Part shown: positions 1-7,993 of the stretch, in pieces
Layout of the letters: each line of letters starts with the position of its first letter
Position numbering within the stretch: the stretch's first letter is position 1
Origin: Paenibacillus sp. FSL R7-0345
GTDB lineage: Bacteria > Bacillota > Bacilli > Paenibacillales > Paenibacillaceae
DNA length: 64,000 nt
Reading direction: 5' to 3'
Assembly: GCF_038595055.1 (NCBI RefSeq)
Contig: NZ_CP152002.1
Location: 4,570,501-4,634,500 of the forward strand
Position numbers and translations under genes: made by a program
The notes under the pieces: model-generated
The model's database searches: none
Told to the model about the DNA's origin: nothing
The model's input: only the letters and a program-made list of their open reading frames with translations

Positions 1-286
1 AAACCGTAAAGGCTGTACCGTGGTTATCGGTATTATGGGTAACCATCGGCTGCAGATCCAGCTCTTCCGCACGCTCTGCCGTAATCGGCACACAGACCAG
101 ACCACGGCCTTCCGTAATCATAAAATTAATAACCTCCGGTGTGGCCCGTTCGGCCAGGGCGACGAAATCGCCTTCGTTCTCCCGGTCCTCGTCATCGACT
201 ACAATGACAACCTTGCCGCGCATCAGATCATAGATGGCATCTTCAATCCGGTCCAACACGCTGTCCTGCTTGCTGTGCTCGCTCAT
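1..286 (-). CDS. ribBA: RibBA, N-terminal part of DHBP synthase domain (cut by window edge)
   Basis: The first 95 codons of a 3,4-dihydroxy-2-butanone-4-phosphate synthase, which turns ribulose-5-phosphate into the four-carbon precursor of riboflavin. Visible motifs are the acidic VVDDEDRENEGD loop, which binds metal and substrate, and MITEGRGLVCVP. The start ATG has AGGAGGACAG upstream. The gene follows ribE on the same strand after a gap of about 97 bp, so it is the third gene of the rib operon under the FMN riboswitch at 2442-2604. In Bacillus-type operons this domain is fused to GTP cyclohydrolase II; that half would lie outside the window, so the fusion is inferred. Confidence 0.93.
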   Translation of the reverse strand, partial: MSEHSKQDSVLDRIEDAIYDLMRGKVVIVVDDEDRENEGDFVALAERATPEVINFMITEGRGLVCVPITAERAEELDLQPMVTHNTDNHGTAFTV

Positions 287-383
287 GATTCTGTCCTCCT
301 GTCAGCTCTATATTTGACTTATTTTATCCTTCTCACAGAACCGGACACTATCCTGTTCAGGACGGCGCAGCCGCTTCTGCTTG

Positions 384-1049
384 TTATACAAACCCGTTGG
401 CCGCCAAAAAATCATGGCTGATCCGGGAGCTGCTCTCTTCTTCCTTATTATCCGCTCCCCTGTAGTGCAGGAGATGATCGACATATTTGCCCAGCACATC
501 ACATTCAATATTGATGCTGTCACCAGGCCGCTTATGGGCAAGCACCGTTTCCCCCAGTGTATGGGGAATGATGGATACGGTGAAGGCCGAGGACGAGGTG
601 CCCACTACAGTAAGACTGATGCCGTCAAGCGTTATGGAGCCTTTGGGAATGATGTATTTGAACAGTGATTCCCGGTCCGGTGTAATCTCGAAAACCACGG
701 CATTCTGGTCACGCTTCACGCTGCGGATCTCACCTGTCCCATCCACATGTCCCTGGACGATATGCCCGCCAAAACGGCCGCCGGCCGCCATCGCCCGTTC
801 CAGATTCATCCGGCTTCCGCTGCGCAGCTCCTTCAGGTTACTGTTACGGTAGGTTTGCGGCATGACATCCACGGTAAAAGAATGCTCACTGATCGTAGTC
901 GCAGTCAGGCAGACGCCATTGACCGCTACACTGTCGCCGATCTTCAGATCACTCATAATCAGCGAAGCCCCGATATTCAGTACCATCATCTCTCCTCCGC
1001 TGCTGACGCCCCGCAGTACCCCGATCTCCTCAATCAATCCGGTGAACAT
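384..1049 (-). CDS. ribE: Riboflavin synthase alpha chain
   Basis: A 221-residue lumazine-binding protein that dismutates two 6,7-dimethyl-8-ribityllumazine molecules to riboflavin. The N-terminus MFTGLIEEIG is the family signature, and the two barrel halves are recognisable by VNGVCLT near residue 45 and the related LDGISLTV in the second half. An in-frame ORF runs 20 codons further upstream, but the ATG at 1049 has GGAGGG just before it and matches the family start. It lies between ribD and ribBA, all on the minus strand, as the middle gene of the riboflavin operon. Confidence 0.96.
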   Translation of the reverse strand: MFTGLIEEIGVLRGVSSGGEMMVLNIGASLIMSDLKIGDSVAVNGVCLTATTISEHSFTVDVMPQTYRNSNLKELRSGSRMNLERAMAAGGRFGGHIVQGHVDGTGEIRSVKRDQNAVVFEITPDRESLFKYIIPKGSITLDGISLTVVGTSSSAFTVSIIPHTLGETVLAHKRPGDSINIECDVLGKYVDHLLHYRGADNKEEESSSRISHDFLAANGFV

Positions 1050-1123
1050 GTTATCCCCTCCCGAAAGATTACTTCTGTGACATTTGCTAAATCGATAACT
1101 TTTTGCCAAAATACCCGTCTGTC

Positions 1124-2224
1124 CTAGCGCACCGGGGTTCCGCTGATACAGACATTATCCCCGAGCACTTCAACTTCCAATCCCTCGAGCGTGATTGCCT
1201 CCTTCATCAGGGCCACGCCCGGGAAATCAAAGGTCCCAGGAGCTTCGGCTCCGCCGCCGACAATCTTCGGCGCATAGAACAGAACCACCCGGTCCACCAG
1301 TCCGCTCTCCAGCATTGAGCCGTTCAACGTCCCGCCGCCTTCAAGCAGAATGGAGCTGATCTCCATTTCGCCGAGCTTGACCATCGCCACCTTGAGGTCT
1401 ACGCGCGGCCCGTCTCCGCTGATTACAACCGTAACGCCAGCATCTTCCAGTGCCGCTTTCCGGGCTGGATCAGCTGCTGCTGTCGTCACGATTACCGTCG
1501 GCGCCTGTCCGTCGGCAACAACATTTGCATCAAGCGGGGTACGCAGGCTGGAGTCAATAACGATGCGCACCGGATGAAGCCCCGGAACCTCCAGGCGTGT
1601 AGTCAGTGAAGGATTATCGGCGATTACTGTGCCTACCCCTACCATAATCCCCTGATGGCGGTGCCGCAGCGTATGTACAATTTCCCGTGCCTGTCCGTTT
1701 GAGATCCATTTGCTGTCCCCGGTTCTGGTAGCCAGCTTGCCATCCAGCGTGCTTGCACTCTTCAGGGTTACAAACGGCTGCTTGGTCAAAATATACTTGA
1801 TGAACCGTTCATTGAGCCGCAAGGCACGGCTTCTGAGCAGCCCGACCTCAACCTCGATTCCCGCTTCCCGCAGCATCTCAAAGCCCCGTCCCGCCACCTG
1901 CGGGTTAGGGTCCTCACAGGCAACAACTACCCGGGCAACCCCTTCGTCAATCAGCCGCTGGCTGCAGGGCGGCGTCTTGCCGTAATGGCTGCACGGCTCC
2001 AGTGTGACATAAGCGGTGCTCCCCTGTGCCTTGCCTGCAGCCATATTTAATGCGTGCACTTCAGCGTGTCCCGTACCGCGCTGCAGATGTGTACCCAGGC
2101 CGATCACAGCCCCGTCCTTTACAACTACACAGCCGACAACCGGGTTAATACCTGTCTGTCCCTGTGCTCTTTCCGCCATGTCCAGCGCAAGCGACATGTA
2201 GAACTCGTCATTTAAAATATCCAT
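1124..2224 (-). CDS. ribD: Bifunctional riboflavin deaminase/reductase
   Basis: A 366-residue enzyme for two consecutive riboflavin steps: deamination of the pyrimidinone, then NADPH-dependent reduction of the ribosyl side chain. Residues 1-145 are a cytidine-deaminase fold with zinc site HAE (53-55) and two cysteines (C78, C87) in PCSHYGKTPPC. Residues 150-366 are the RibD C-terminal reductase (STLDGKLAT, ILLEGGGTLNGS). The start at MDILNDEF is chosen over an upstream in-frame start because GGAGG precedes it and the longer version would run into the riboswitch terminator. First gene of the operon. Confidence 0.95.
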   Translation of the reverse strand: MDILNDEFYMSLALDMAERAQGQTGINPVVGCVVVKDGAVIGLGTHLQRGTGHAEVHALNMAAGKAQGSTAYVTLEPCSHYGKTPPCSQRLIDEGVARVVVACEDPNPQVAGRGFEMLREAGIEVEVGLLRSRALRLNERFIKYILTKQPFVTLKSASTLDGKLATRTGDSKWISNGQAREIVHTLRHRHQGIMVGVGTVIADNPSLTTRLEVPGLHPVRIVIDSSLRTPLDANVVADGQAPTVIVTTAAADPARKAALEDAGVTVVISGDGPRVDLKVAMVKLGEMEISSILLEGGGTLNGSMLESGLVDRVVLFYAPKIVGGGAEAPGTFDFPGVALMKEAITLEGLEVEVLGDNVCISGTPVR

Positions 2225-2265
2225 GATCTGCCTCCCACCCTGATAAATTACCTTCAGTAAAAACA

Positions 2266-2306
2266 GAAAAACCCGTCTTAATCTCCAGGCGGAGTTCAAG
2301 ACGGGA
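2266..2306 (-). terminator. Intrinsic terminator of the rib leader (riboswitch output)
   Basis: On the minus strand a long stem (CCCGTCTT pairing with AAGACGGG, plus inner pairs GAACTCC/TGGAG) is followed directly by TTTTTCTGTTTTT. It sits between the FMN aptamer and the ribD ribosome site, where the expression platform should be. FMN binding is expected to favour this terminator (known behaviour of the class). Confidence 0.85.
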
Positions 2307-2441
2307 TATACGAGAGTTTGCCGGTAATCCTAATAAAATGGTGCGTAAATAAACCCCTTCACCAATGATTGTGAAAGTTCGCACATAATATTATGAAATA
2401 CACCATCACGCCTGCCCGTTCAGGGGCAGAACGCTATTCTC

Positions 2442-2604
2442 TCCTTCTTCCATCCAGACTATACTGTCGGTCCCGGAATTGCACCGGGTCCACCGTCCGT
2501 ATCCGAAGGATACGACGCGGGTAGCGGACTAAGCACGTAAAGGCTGTAACAGCCATTACAGTGACATCACCGCCGGTAGGGAATTACACCCTGCCCTGAA
2601 GGAT
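2442..2604 (-). promoter_or_regulatory. FMN riboswitch (RFN element) of the rib operon
   Basis: Minus-strand leader with the conserved RFN blocks: a closing P1 stem (TCCTTC with GAAGGA), GGGCAGGGTGTAATTCCC, ACCGGCGGTGATGTCA, AGTCCGCTACCCGCG, GGACGGTGGACCCGGTG and AATTCCGGGACCGACAGTA. All arms of the six-stem junction are present. It controls ribD-ribE-ribBA through the terminator at 2266-2306. From 2605 to 2742 no gene is seen. Confidence 0.95.
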
Positions 2605-2742
2605 CAAACCAGTATGAAATTAGTAACATCTAAACCTGCACGTCATTCTCTATGACTAACATAAAGTTAGCACTATACGGTGAAAAAAGCAAGCAGATCG
2701 TAGACTGCGGGCAATACTACAGCATAAGCAGCCCCCTGCCGT

Positions 2743-3138
2743 CTATACCTCACCTTGCTTATTCACTTTCAGCAGATCGCGGATTTCCGTCAGCAGGGCA
2801 ATTTCAGGATCAGGTGCCGGAGTCTCTACAACCTCAACTTTTACCGTCTCCTTATGCTTGAAGCGGTTGGCCACTTTGACCACCATAAAAATCGAGAACG
2901 AAATAATAAAGAAATCCACTACACTCTGCAGGAATATCCCGTATTTCACCTCGGCATCGAGATAGGTAAAGGTCAGTTTTCCCAGATCTATCCCTCCGCT
3001 AAGTAAACCCACAAGAGGCATAATAATGTCGGCAACCAGCGAAGAGACGATTTTGCCGAATGCTGACCCGATGACTACGGCAACTGCCAGATCCAGCACG
3101 TTCCCCTTGATCGCAAAGCTTTTAAATTCCTTCCACAT
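2743..3138 (-). CDS. mscL: Large-conductance mechanosensitive channel MscL
   Basis: A 131-residue homopentameric membrane channel that releases solutes on hypo-osmotic shock. The N-terminus MWKEFKSFAIKGNVLDLAVA is the family signature, followed by pore helix TM1 with its glycine pattern (VVIGSAFGKIV), a periplasmic-type loop, TM2 (VVDFFIISFSIFMVVK) and a charged C-terminal helix. The start at MWKEF follows GGGGGAAATGGA and is preferred over an ATG six codons upstream. It stands alone, convergent with nothing and upstream of the rib leader. Confidence 0.95.
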   Translation of the reverse strand: MWKEFKSFAIKGNVLDLAVAVVIGSAFGKIVSSLVADIIMPLVGLLSGGIDLGKLTFTYLDAEVKYGIFLQSVVDFFIISFSIFMVVKVANRFKHKETVKVEVVETPAPDPEIALLTEIRDLLKVNKQGEV

Positions 3139-3377
3139 TCCATTTCCCCCGATCATTGAATTTTAGTTATTATAGCATTACCGCAATGAATGACCAATAA
3201 GCCGGCCTCAAAAATGCTAAATCTGAAGATTTGTTAAGAATATATTAAGCTTTTATACAGATGCGCTCCTGCCGGCGTTAAGATTCCCGCGCTACAATGA
3301 ACAGGCGGCGGCAGATCATGTATAATCCGGATAGGCAAGACAAGGCTGTCTGGACAAGCAGGAAAGGATGTTGAACC

Positions 3378-3853
3378 ATGAATAACGGAACACTGCTGCT
3401 CGTGGATGATGAGCCGGGCTCAGCGTGGGCGCCGACGATTATGTCACCAAGCCGTTCAGCCCGCTGGAGCTGGTAGCCCGCATCAAATCACAGCTGCGCC
3501 GGACAAGAAGTTATCTGGGTGAGGCTGCCGCCAGAGACAGCGAGATGATTATCGACGGACTGTCGGTTAACTCCGCTACACATGAGGTAAGTGTCGATGG
3601 CCAGCCGGTCAAGCTGACACCGCGGGAATTCGCCATTCTTGAGCTGCTGGCCCGAAACAGCGGACAGGTGATGAGCATGGAGCAGATTTACTCCAAGGTC
3701 TGGAAGGAGCAGTATCTGGACAGCAACAATACACTGATGGTCCATATCCGCAAAATCAGGGAAAAAATTGAAGACAACCCGCGCCAGCCGAAATATCTGA
3801 AAACAGTCTGGGGCGTCGGCTACAAATTGAAAAGGGAGGTTAAGCTGCTCTGA
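3378..3853 (+). pseudogene. OmpR-family response regulator with internal deletion of the receiver
   Basis: The first 14 codons read MNNGTLLLVDDEPG, a normal start of a receiver domain. The frame then jumps: at about 3418 the sequence continues, one frame over, as LSVGADDYVTKPFSPLELVARI, which is the end of a receiver. Roughly 75-80 codons, including the phospho-acceptor Asp, are missing and the original frame hits a stop at once. The rest, an OmpR winged helix (TPREFAILELLARN to VGYKLKRE), is intact. The histidine kinase gene follows with overlap. Either a true deletion or an assembly collapse. Confidence 0.85.
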
Positions 3854-4956
3854 ATACGAAGCGGTTCAATACATTATCCTGGCGGCTGGCCGGATTTGGC
3901 CTGGCCAGCATTGTGCTGGCTGCATTCATCATTATCCTCCTGTTCTGGGGGGCTTCCATGCTGCTGTGGCTCAATCCCTCCCGCTCCTTCTGGGGGGTCA
4001 AGCTGATCCGCTGGGTGATTAACAATATCGGCTCCCTTCCCGTTGTGCTGATTATCGGCCTCCCGCTCTACACTTTCTTCTTCCTGAAGCTGACCAGAAA
4101 CACAATGAGCTATCTGCGCAATATATCAACCGGCGTGCAGCATATCGCGGGCGGCAATCTTTCGTACCGGATCGCCGTCACAGGCACAGAGGAGCTCGGA
4201 ACACTCGCCGATAACATCAACAAGATGGCCGGAAAGCTCAAGTCAGCAATGGATGAGGAACGGGCGGCAGCCAAAGCCAAGGATGAGCTGATCACCGGCG
4301 TATCGCATGACCTGCGGACACCGCTGACCTCTGTGCTGGGTTTTCTCGAATATGTCGAAAAAGACCGCTATGCCGATGAAATTGAGCTGCGCTATTATGT
4401 CAACATCGCTTATGATAAATCGCTGACGATCAAAAAGCTGATCGACGATCTGTTCGAGTATACCCGCATCACCTCAAGCGGCCTGCCTCTCCGCCAGGAG
4501 CCGGTCAATCTAGGCAACCTGCTCGAACAGCTTGCCGAGGAATTTGTCCCTGTACTTGAAGCAGCGGGCATGAGCTACAGCATCCGGATAGATCCTGGTC
4601 CGCTGGTCATTCAGGGGGATGCCGATGAGCTGGTCCGGCTGTATGAGAATCTGTTCACCAACGCGGTGCGTTACGGAAAAGAAGGCAAGCAGCTCGATAT
4701 CTCCGTCTTCAGCAGGCAGGATCAGGTCGTAGCTGTCTACACCAACTACGGGCCGCCAATCCCGGCTGAGGATCTCCCCCATCTGTTCAAACGCTTCTAC
4801 CGGGTGGATAAATCCCGCTCACGGAAGACTGGCGGCAGCGGACTCGGCCTGGCGATTGCCAAGAGCATTGCCGAGCTGCACGGCGGGGTTATTACCGTTA
4901 AAAGCTCACGTAAACAAACGGAGTTTGAAACAAGCTTTCCGCAAAGCAAACCGTAA
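3850..4956 (+). CDS. Sensor histidine kinase, partner of the broken regulator
   Basis: A membrane kinase of about 368 residues with a short sensor region: TM1 (residues ~12-40), TM2 (~60-82), a HAMP linker, a HisKA dimerisation helix with GVSHDLRTPL (His about 153), the N-box FTNAVRYG and the G-box GSGLGLAIAKS. No ATG or GTG is available at the right place. The codon placed 10 bases after AAAGGGAGGT is CTG (3850), overlapping the regulator's stop as CTGA; the next alternative, GTG at 3913, would remove half of TM1. CTG initiation is therefore proposed. Ligand unknown. Confidence 0.85.
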   Translation: MNTKRFNTLSWRLAGFGLASIVLAAFIIILLFWGASMLLWLNPSRSFWGVKLIRWVINNIGSLPVVLIIGLPLYTFFFLKLTRNTMSYLRNISTGVQHIAGGNLSYRIAVTGTEELGTLADNINKMAGKLKSAMDEERAAAKAKDELITGVSHDLRTPLTSVLGFLEYVEKDRYADEIELRYYVNIAYDKSLTIKKLIDDLFEYTRITSSGLPLRQEPVNLGNLLEQLAEEFVPVLEAAGMSYSIRIDPGPLVIQGDADELVRLYENLFTNAVRYGKEGKQLDISVFSRQDQVVAVYTNYGPPIPAEDLPHLFKRFYRVDKSRSRKTGGSGLGLAIAKSIAELHGGVITVKSSRKQTEFETSFPQSKP

Positions 4957-4989
4957 AGTCATCTTCAATAGCCGAGCTTCCGCCAGCAC

Positions 4990-5030
4990 AAAAAGAGCAG
5001 AGCCGGTATTTTTCCGGCTTGCTCTTTTCG
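4990..5030. terminator. Bidirectional terminator
   Basis: AAAAAGAGCA...GCTCTTTTCG encloses the inner stem GCCGG/CCGGC with a T-rich loop. It lies between the histidine kinase and the convergent TPR regulator and can serve both. Confidence 0.75.
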
Positions 5031-5060
5031 TACTGCGGTTATACTTAACTCTCCTATGTG

Positions 5061-6269
5061 CTACTGCTGATGCAGCTCACGGTAAGTATCGCGGATGAAC
5101 GTGCAATAGACGGAGGGCGGATAATGCTGCACACGCTCGTAAGCGATCTGCGACTGCTGGCGTGCTTCCTCCATCTTCCCCGCCCTGGCATAGATTCTGG
5201 CTTTATAGGCATAAGAAGTGAATACGGCCGCCCGGTCCAGCGGATGGTGGACGTCATCAGTCAGTGTCACCCTGGACAATGCCGCCAGCGCCTCATCATC
5301 ACGTTGCAGATGATACAGCGCTATGCCCGCCGTTAAGTTACGGCTTGATAAATAACGGTCCCCCGTAACGTGGAAGCTGCTGCCCAGCTCAAGCGCCTCT
5401 TCATACCGCTGCTCCGCATTCGCCAGCCTGATCTCAGCCAGTCTGAGCAGCTGTACAGACTCTTCATTCTCCGACAGCTCCACATACAGCCGCGCCTTCT
5501 CCAGATTCTGCTTCGCCCCGTCCAGGTCTCCCGACATGAGGGCAAGATTGGATAACACCCGGTACAGGTGGTCTGTCAAATAAAAGACGTTTTCCTCGCG
5601 GGATAATGCAACAGCTGCCTGGGCAGCTTCCTTACTTCCGTTGTAATCACCGAGGGCGGACAAAGTCACACTCTCTGCATAATGGAGGTCGAGCTCGAAC
5701 AGAAAGTTGTTGCCTACCTTTTTGCTCCTATACTTTTCCCGTACACTCCGGATCAGCTCAAGGCTTTCCTTGTACCTTCCCTGCGTGAACAGCAGTGCAT
5801 ACGTCAGATATTGTACTTTGGCGCTCTCCACAAATAAGCCGAAGCGCTCGTATATTTCTGCCGCCCGGGCAACCGCTTCTTCTCCTCCGGCACTCCCGGT
5901 ATAGTAACAGGCAGCCACATAGAACTCCATCAGCCGGGCGGCATCAACGGTTACCGGCAGCTTTCCGTCCAGCAGCGGCTGCACCCTGGCGATAACTGCC
6001 TTATAATTTTTCTGCTTGAACTGTACTTCGATATCACGCGCCATTGTGGCCAGCTCTGCGCTCTGGTCATCCTCCAGGAAGTAGCCGGCATCCACCCCAA
6101 GGCGTTCGGCCAAAATCTGCAGACTGCGCATGGAGGGCAGTGCCCGGCCGTTTTCAATCTGGCTGAGCATGCTTTTGGTCATATCTTCTCCGGCCAGCTC
6201 GCTCTGTGTAAGCCCTTTGGATAGACGCAGCGCTTTTATCTTATCCCCGATCGCCTGCTTATTCGTCAT
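5061..6269 (-). CDS. XRE-type HTH regulator with TPR repeats (RRNPP-like)
   Basis: A 402-residue cytoplasmic regulator. Residues ~8-62 are a helix-turn-helix of the XRE class (GLTQSELAG..MTKSMLSQIENGRALPS); the remainder is a long helical array typical of TPR proteins of the PlcR/NprR/Rgg group, which bind small peptides. Peptide binding is inference: no pheromone precursor gene is seen beside it. The ATG at 6269 follows AAGGATGG; an ATG four codons earlier sits directly against the AGAAGG and is less likely. It is divergent from an MFS exporter, with inverted repeats between them, suggesting it controls itself and the exporter. Confidence 0.8.
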   Translation of the reverse strand: MTNKQAIGDKIKALRLSKGLTQSELAGEDMTKSMLSQIENGRALPSMRSLQILAERLGVDAGYFLEDDQSAELATMARDIEVQFKQKNYKAVIARVQPLLDGKLPVTVDAARLMEFYVAACYYTGSAGGEEAVARAAEIYERFGLFVESAKVQYLTYALLFTQGRYKESLELIRSVREKYRSKKVGNNFLFELDLHYAESVTLSALGDYNGSKEAAQAAVALSREENVFYLTDHLYRVLSNLALMSGDLDGAKQNLEKARLYVELSENEESVQLLRLAEIRLANAEQRYEEALELGSSFHVTGDRYLSSRNLTAGIALYHLQRDDEALAALSRVTLTDDVHHPLDRAAVFTSYAYKARIYARAGKMEEARQQSQIAYERVQHYPPSVYCTFIRDTYRELHQQ

Positions 6270-6334
6270 CTGTTTAGCCATCCTTCTGTCTGTCTTTCTC
6301 CCAGTATAACTTAATGTACCGTGAAGAAAAAACA

Positions 6335-6409
6335 AAGTTTAATTAAATTAAACTTATAGTTGCACTCTAGAGTTTAAAATTATACAATTAGTTTAATATA
6401 ATTTAACTT
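6335..6409. promoter_or_regulatory. Inverted repeats between HTH-TPR regulator and MFS gene
   Basis: In a very AT-rich divergent spacer, 6335-6355 is a perfect inverted repeat: AAGTTTAAT, a 3-base centre, then ATTAAACTT. A second, imperfect copy of the same half-site arrangement (AGTTTAA...TTTAACT) lies at 6390-6409. Two similar palindromes in a divergent promoter region are the usual picture for operators of the adjacent regulator; binding itself is inferred. Confidence 0.55.
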
Positions 6410-6432
6410 TTTCTTCTGAAGGAGTGCTGTTA

Positions 6433-7764
6433 ATGGTTAAACTAAGAAGCTTATGGGCTAATCCAGGCAACCGTAATATGCTGCTGTTCTTCACAGCCAA
6501 ACTAGCTTCAATCCTCGGCTCCGGCATGTTTACGTTTGTAGTCTGCTTATACATTCTGAAAGTGACAGGCTCCGGAAGCAGCTTCGCGGTTACGATGGTC
6601 TGCGGAATGCTGCCCCGGATTATACTGGCCCCTTTTGCCGGGGTGATGGCCGACCGGATGAACCGCCGCAGGCTGCTGATCTGTTCTGATCTTGCCGCTG
6701 TAGTGTCACTGCTGCTTGCGTATCTGGCCGTCTCGCTGAACGGCGTTACCCTGACGCCTGTTTATGTCACCCTCGTTCTGCTGTCTGTATGCTCCACCTT
6801 TTACAGCATCGCCGTCTCCTCTTCCCTGCTCCAGCTTGTAGAGCCTGACTCCCTCCAGCGGGCGGGTTCACTTAATCAGATTGCCGGCTCCATCGGCAAT
6901 TTGCTCGCCCCTGTGCTCGGCGGCATGCTTTATGCGGTGATCCCGCTAAAGCTGTTCCTGCTGCTGAATGCTGCAGGCTTTGCTGTCTCCACCCTCATGA
7001 GCATCGGTCTCAAGTTCAATTCGGCGGCTGACCCGGCTGATCCCGCCGAGCAGCAACAACCGCAGCATCCCGCCCGCACTAGACCTCAGGTGTGGGCAGA
7101 GTTCCGCAGCAGTCTTGCCGAAGGCATGTCTTACGCGTTTAAGAAGCCCGTTATCCGCTCTGTCCTCGTTATTGTTTTCTGGGTTAATTTTTTCGTCGTC
7201 GCCTTAAATGTAGTGCTTCCATATGCCGTTGTGCAGACCCTCTCCCTCGGCTCCGGACAATACGGCACCATTAACGCGATGCTCGCTGCCGGCATGCTGG
7301 CGATGTCTCTGCTGCTGACCGTCCGCCGGCAGGGCAGCAGTCCAACCGGCTCGCTGATCCGCGGACTTTTCATGCTCGGACTGCTTTTCCTTGCCCTGGC
7401 CGTGCCGCTGATTCTGGATTTGAGCCGCACCGGGGCTTATGTTTATCTGATGGTCATGCTGTTTATGGTCGGCTGCACAGTGATGAATATTAACATACCT
7501 GTGCAGGTGTATCTGCAGCAGAGTGTTGAACCGGCATATCTCGGAAGAGTGTTCGCAGTGGCGGAAACAGCTTCAGGTGCGATTGCACCATTAGGAATGG
7601 TCCTCTATGGTGTGCTTGTGGACCGGGTTCCCTCCTTCCTGCTGCTGGCGGCTTCCGGCATGTCGATCCTGCTGGTCACTCTGCTTGGCTCCAGAAATTT
7701 AAAGCAGGGCACCCGGCGGGAAGAACAGCAGATGCTCGAAGCAGGGGTACAGCTTCGTCCCTAA
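6433..7764 (+). CDS. MFS transporter, DHA3-like exporter
   Basis: A 443-residue integral membrane protein with about 12 predicted hydrophobic helices. Motif-A-like sequence GVMADRMNRRRLL lies after TM2, and a PTGSLIRG-containing central loop separates the halves. Overall style resembles the EntS/macrolide-efflux (DHA3) branch, which exports drugs or siderophores by proton antiport; the substrate here cannot be read. The ATG at 6433 follows GAAGGAG with good spacing. It is divergently transcribed from the HTH-TPR regulator, its probable controller. No clear terminator follows; 7765-7916 holds nothing else recognisable. Confidence 0.85.
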   Translation: MVKLRSLWANPGNRNMLLFFTAKLASILGSGMFTFVVCLYILKVTGSGSSFAVTMVCGMLPRIILAPFAGVMADRMNRRRLLICSDLAAVVSLLLAYLAVSLNGVTLTPVYVTLVLLSVCSTFYSIAVSSSLLQLVEPDSLQRAGSLNQIAGSIGNLLAPVLGGMLYAVIPLKLFLLLNAAGFAVSTLMSIGLKFNSAADPADPAEQQQPQHPARTRPQVWAEFRSSLAEGMSYAFKKPVIRSVLVIVFWVNFFVVALNVVLPYAVVQTLSLGSGQYGTINAMLAAGMLAMSLLLTVRRQGSSPTGSLIRGLFMLGLLFLALAVPLILDLSRTGAYVYLMVMLFMVGCTVMNINIPVQVYLQQSVEPAYLGRVFAVAETASGAIAPLGMVLYGVLVDRVPSFLLLAASGMSILLVTLLGSRNLKQGTRREEQQMLEAGVQLRP

Positions 7765-7916
7765 GAAAACCTTTATACCTGTTAAGGAAATGATAAGATT
7801 TCTACCCGGCCGCTCTTAAAAACTGTCGCTTATAGTGAATGCTATACGTACTTCTGCTGCCAATAACAGAAACGGGATTCATTACGTGCTCACTTCATCG
7901 GACCCTCTCCTGCGCT

Positions 7917-7958
7917 AAAAAAAGAGCCTGCGGCATTCTTCTGCCGCAGGCTCTTTGC
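7917..7958 (-). terminator. Terminator of the LPXTG protein gene
   Basis: On the minus strand AAAGAGCCTGCGGCA pairs with TGCCGCAGGCTCTTT around a short loop and ends in TTTTTTT. It lies 36 bp beyond the stop codon of the surface-protein gene. Confidence 0.85.
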
Positions 7959-7993
7959 TATAGATGATCATAAGATCAGTTTGTTTCTCAGCG

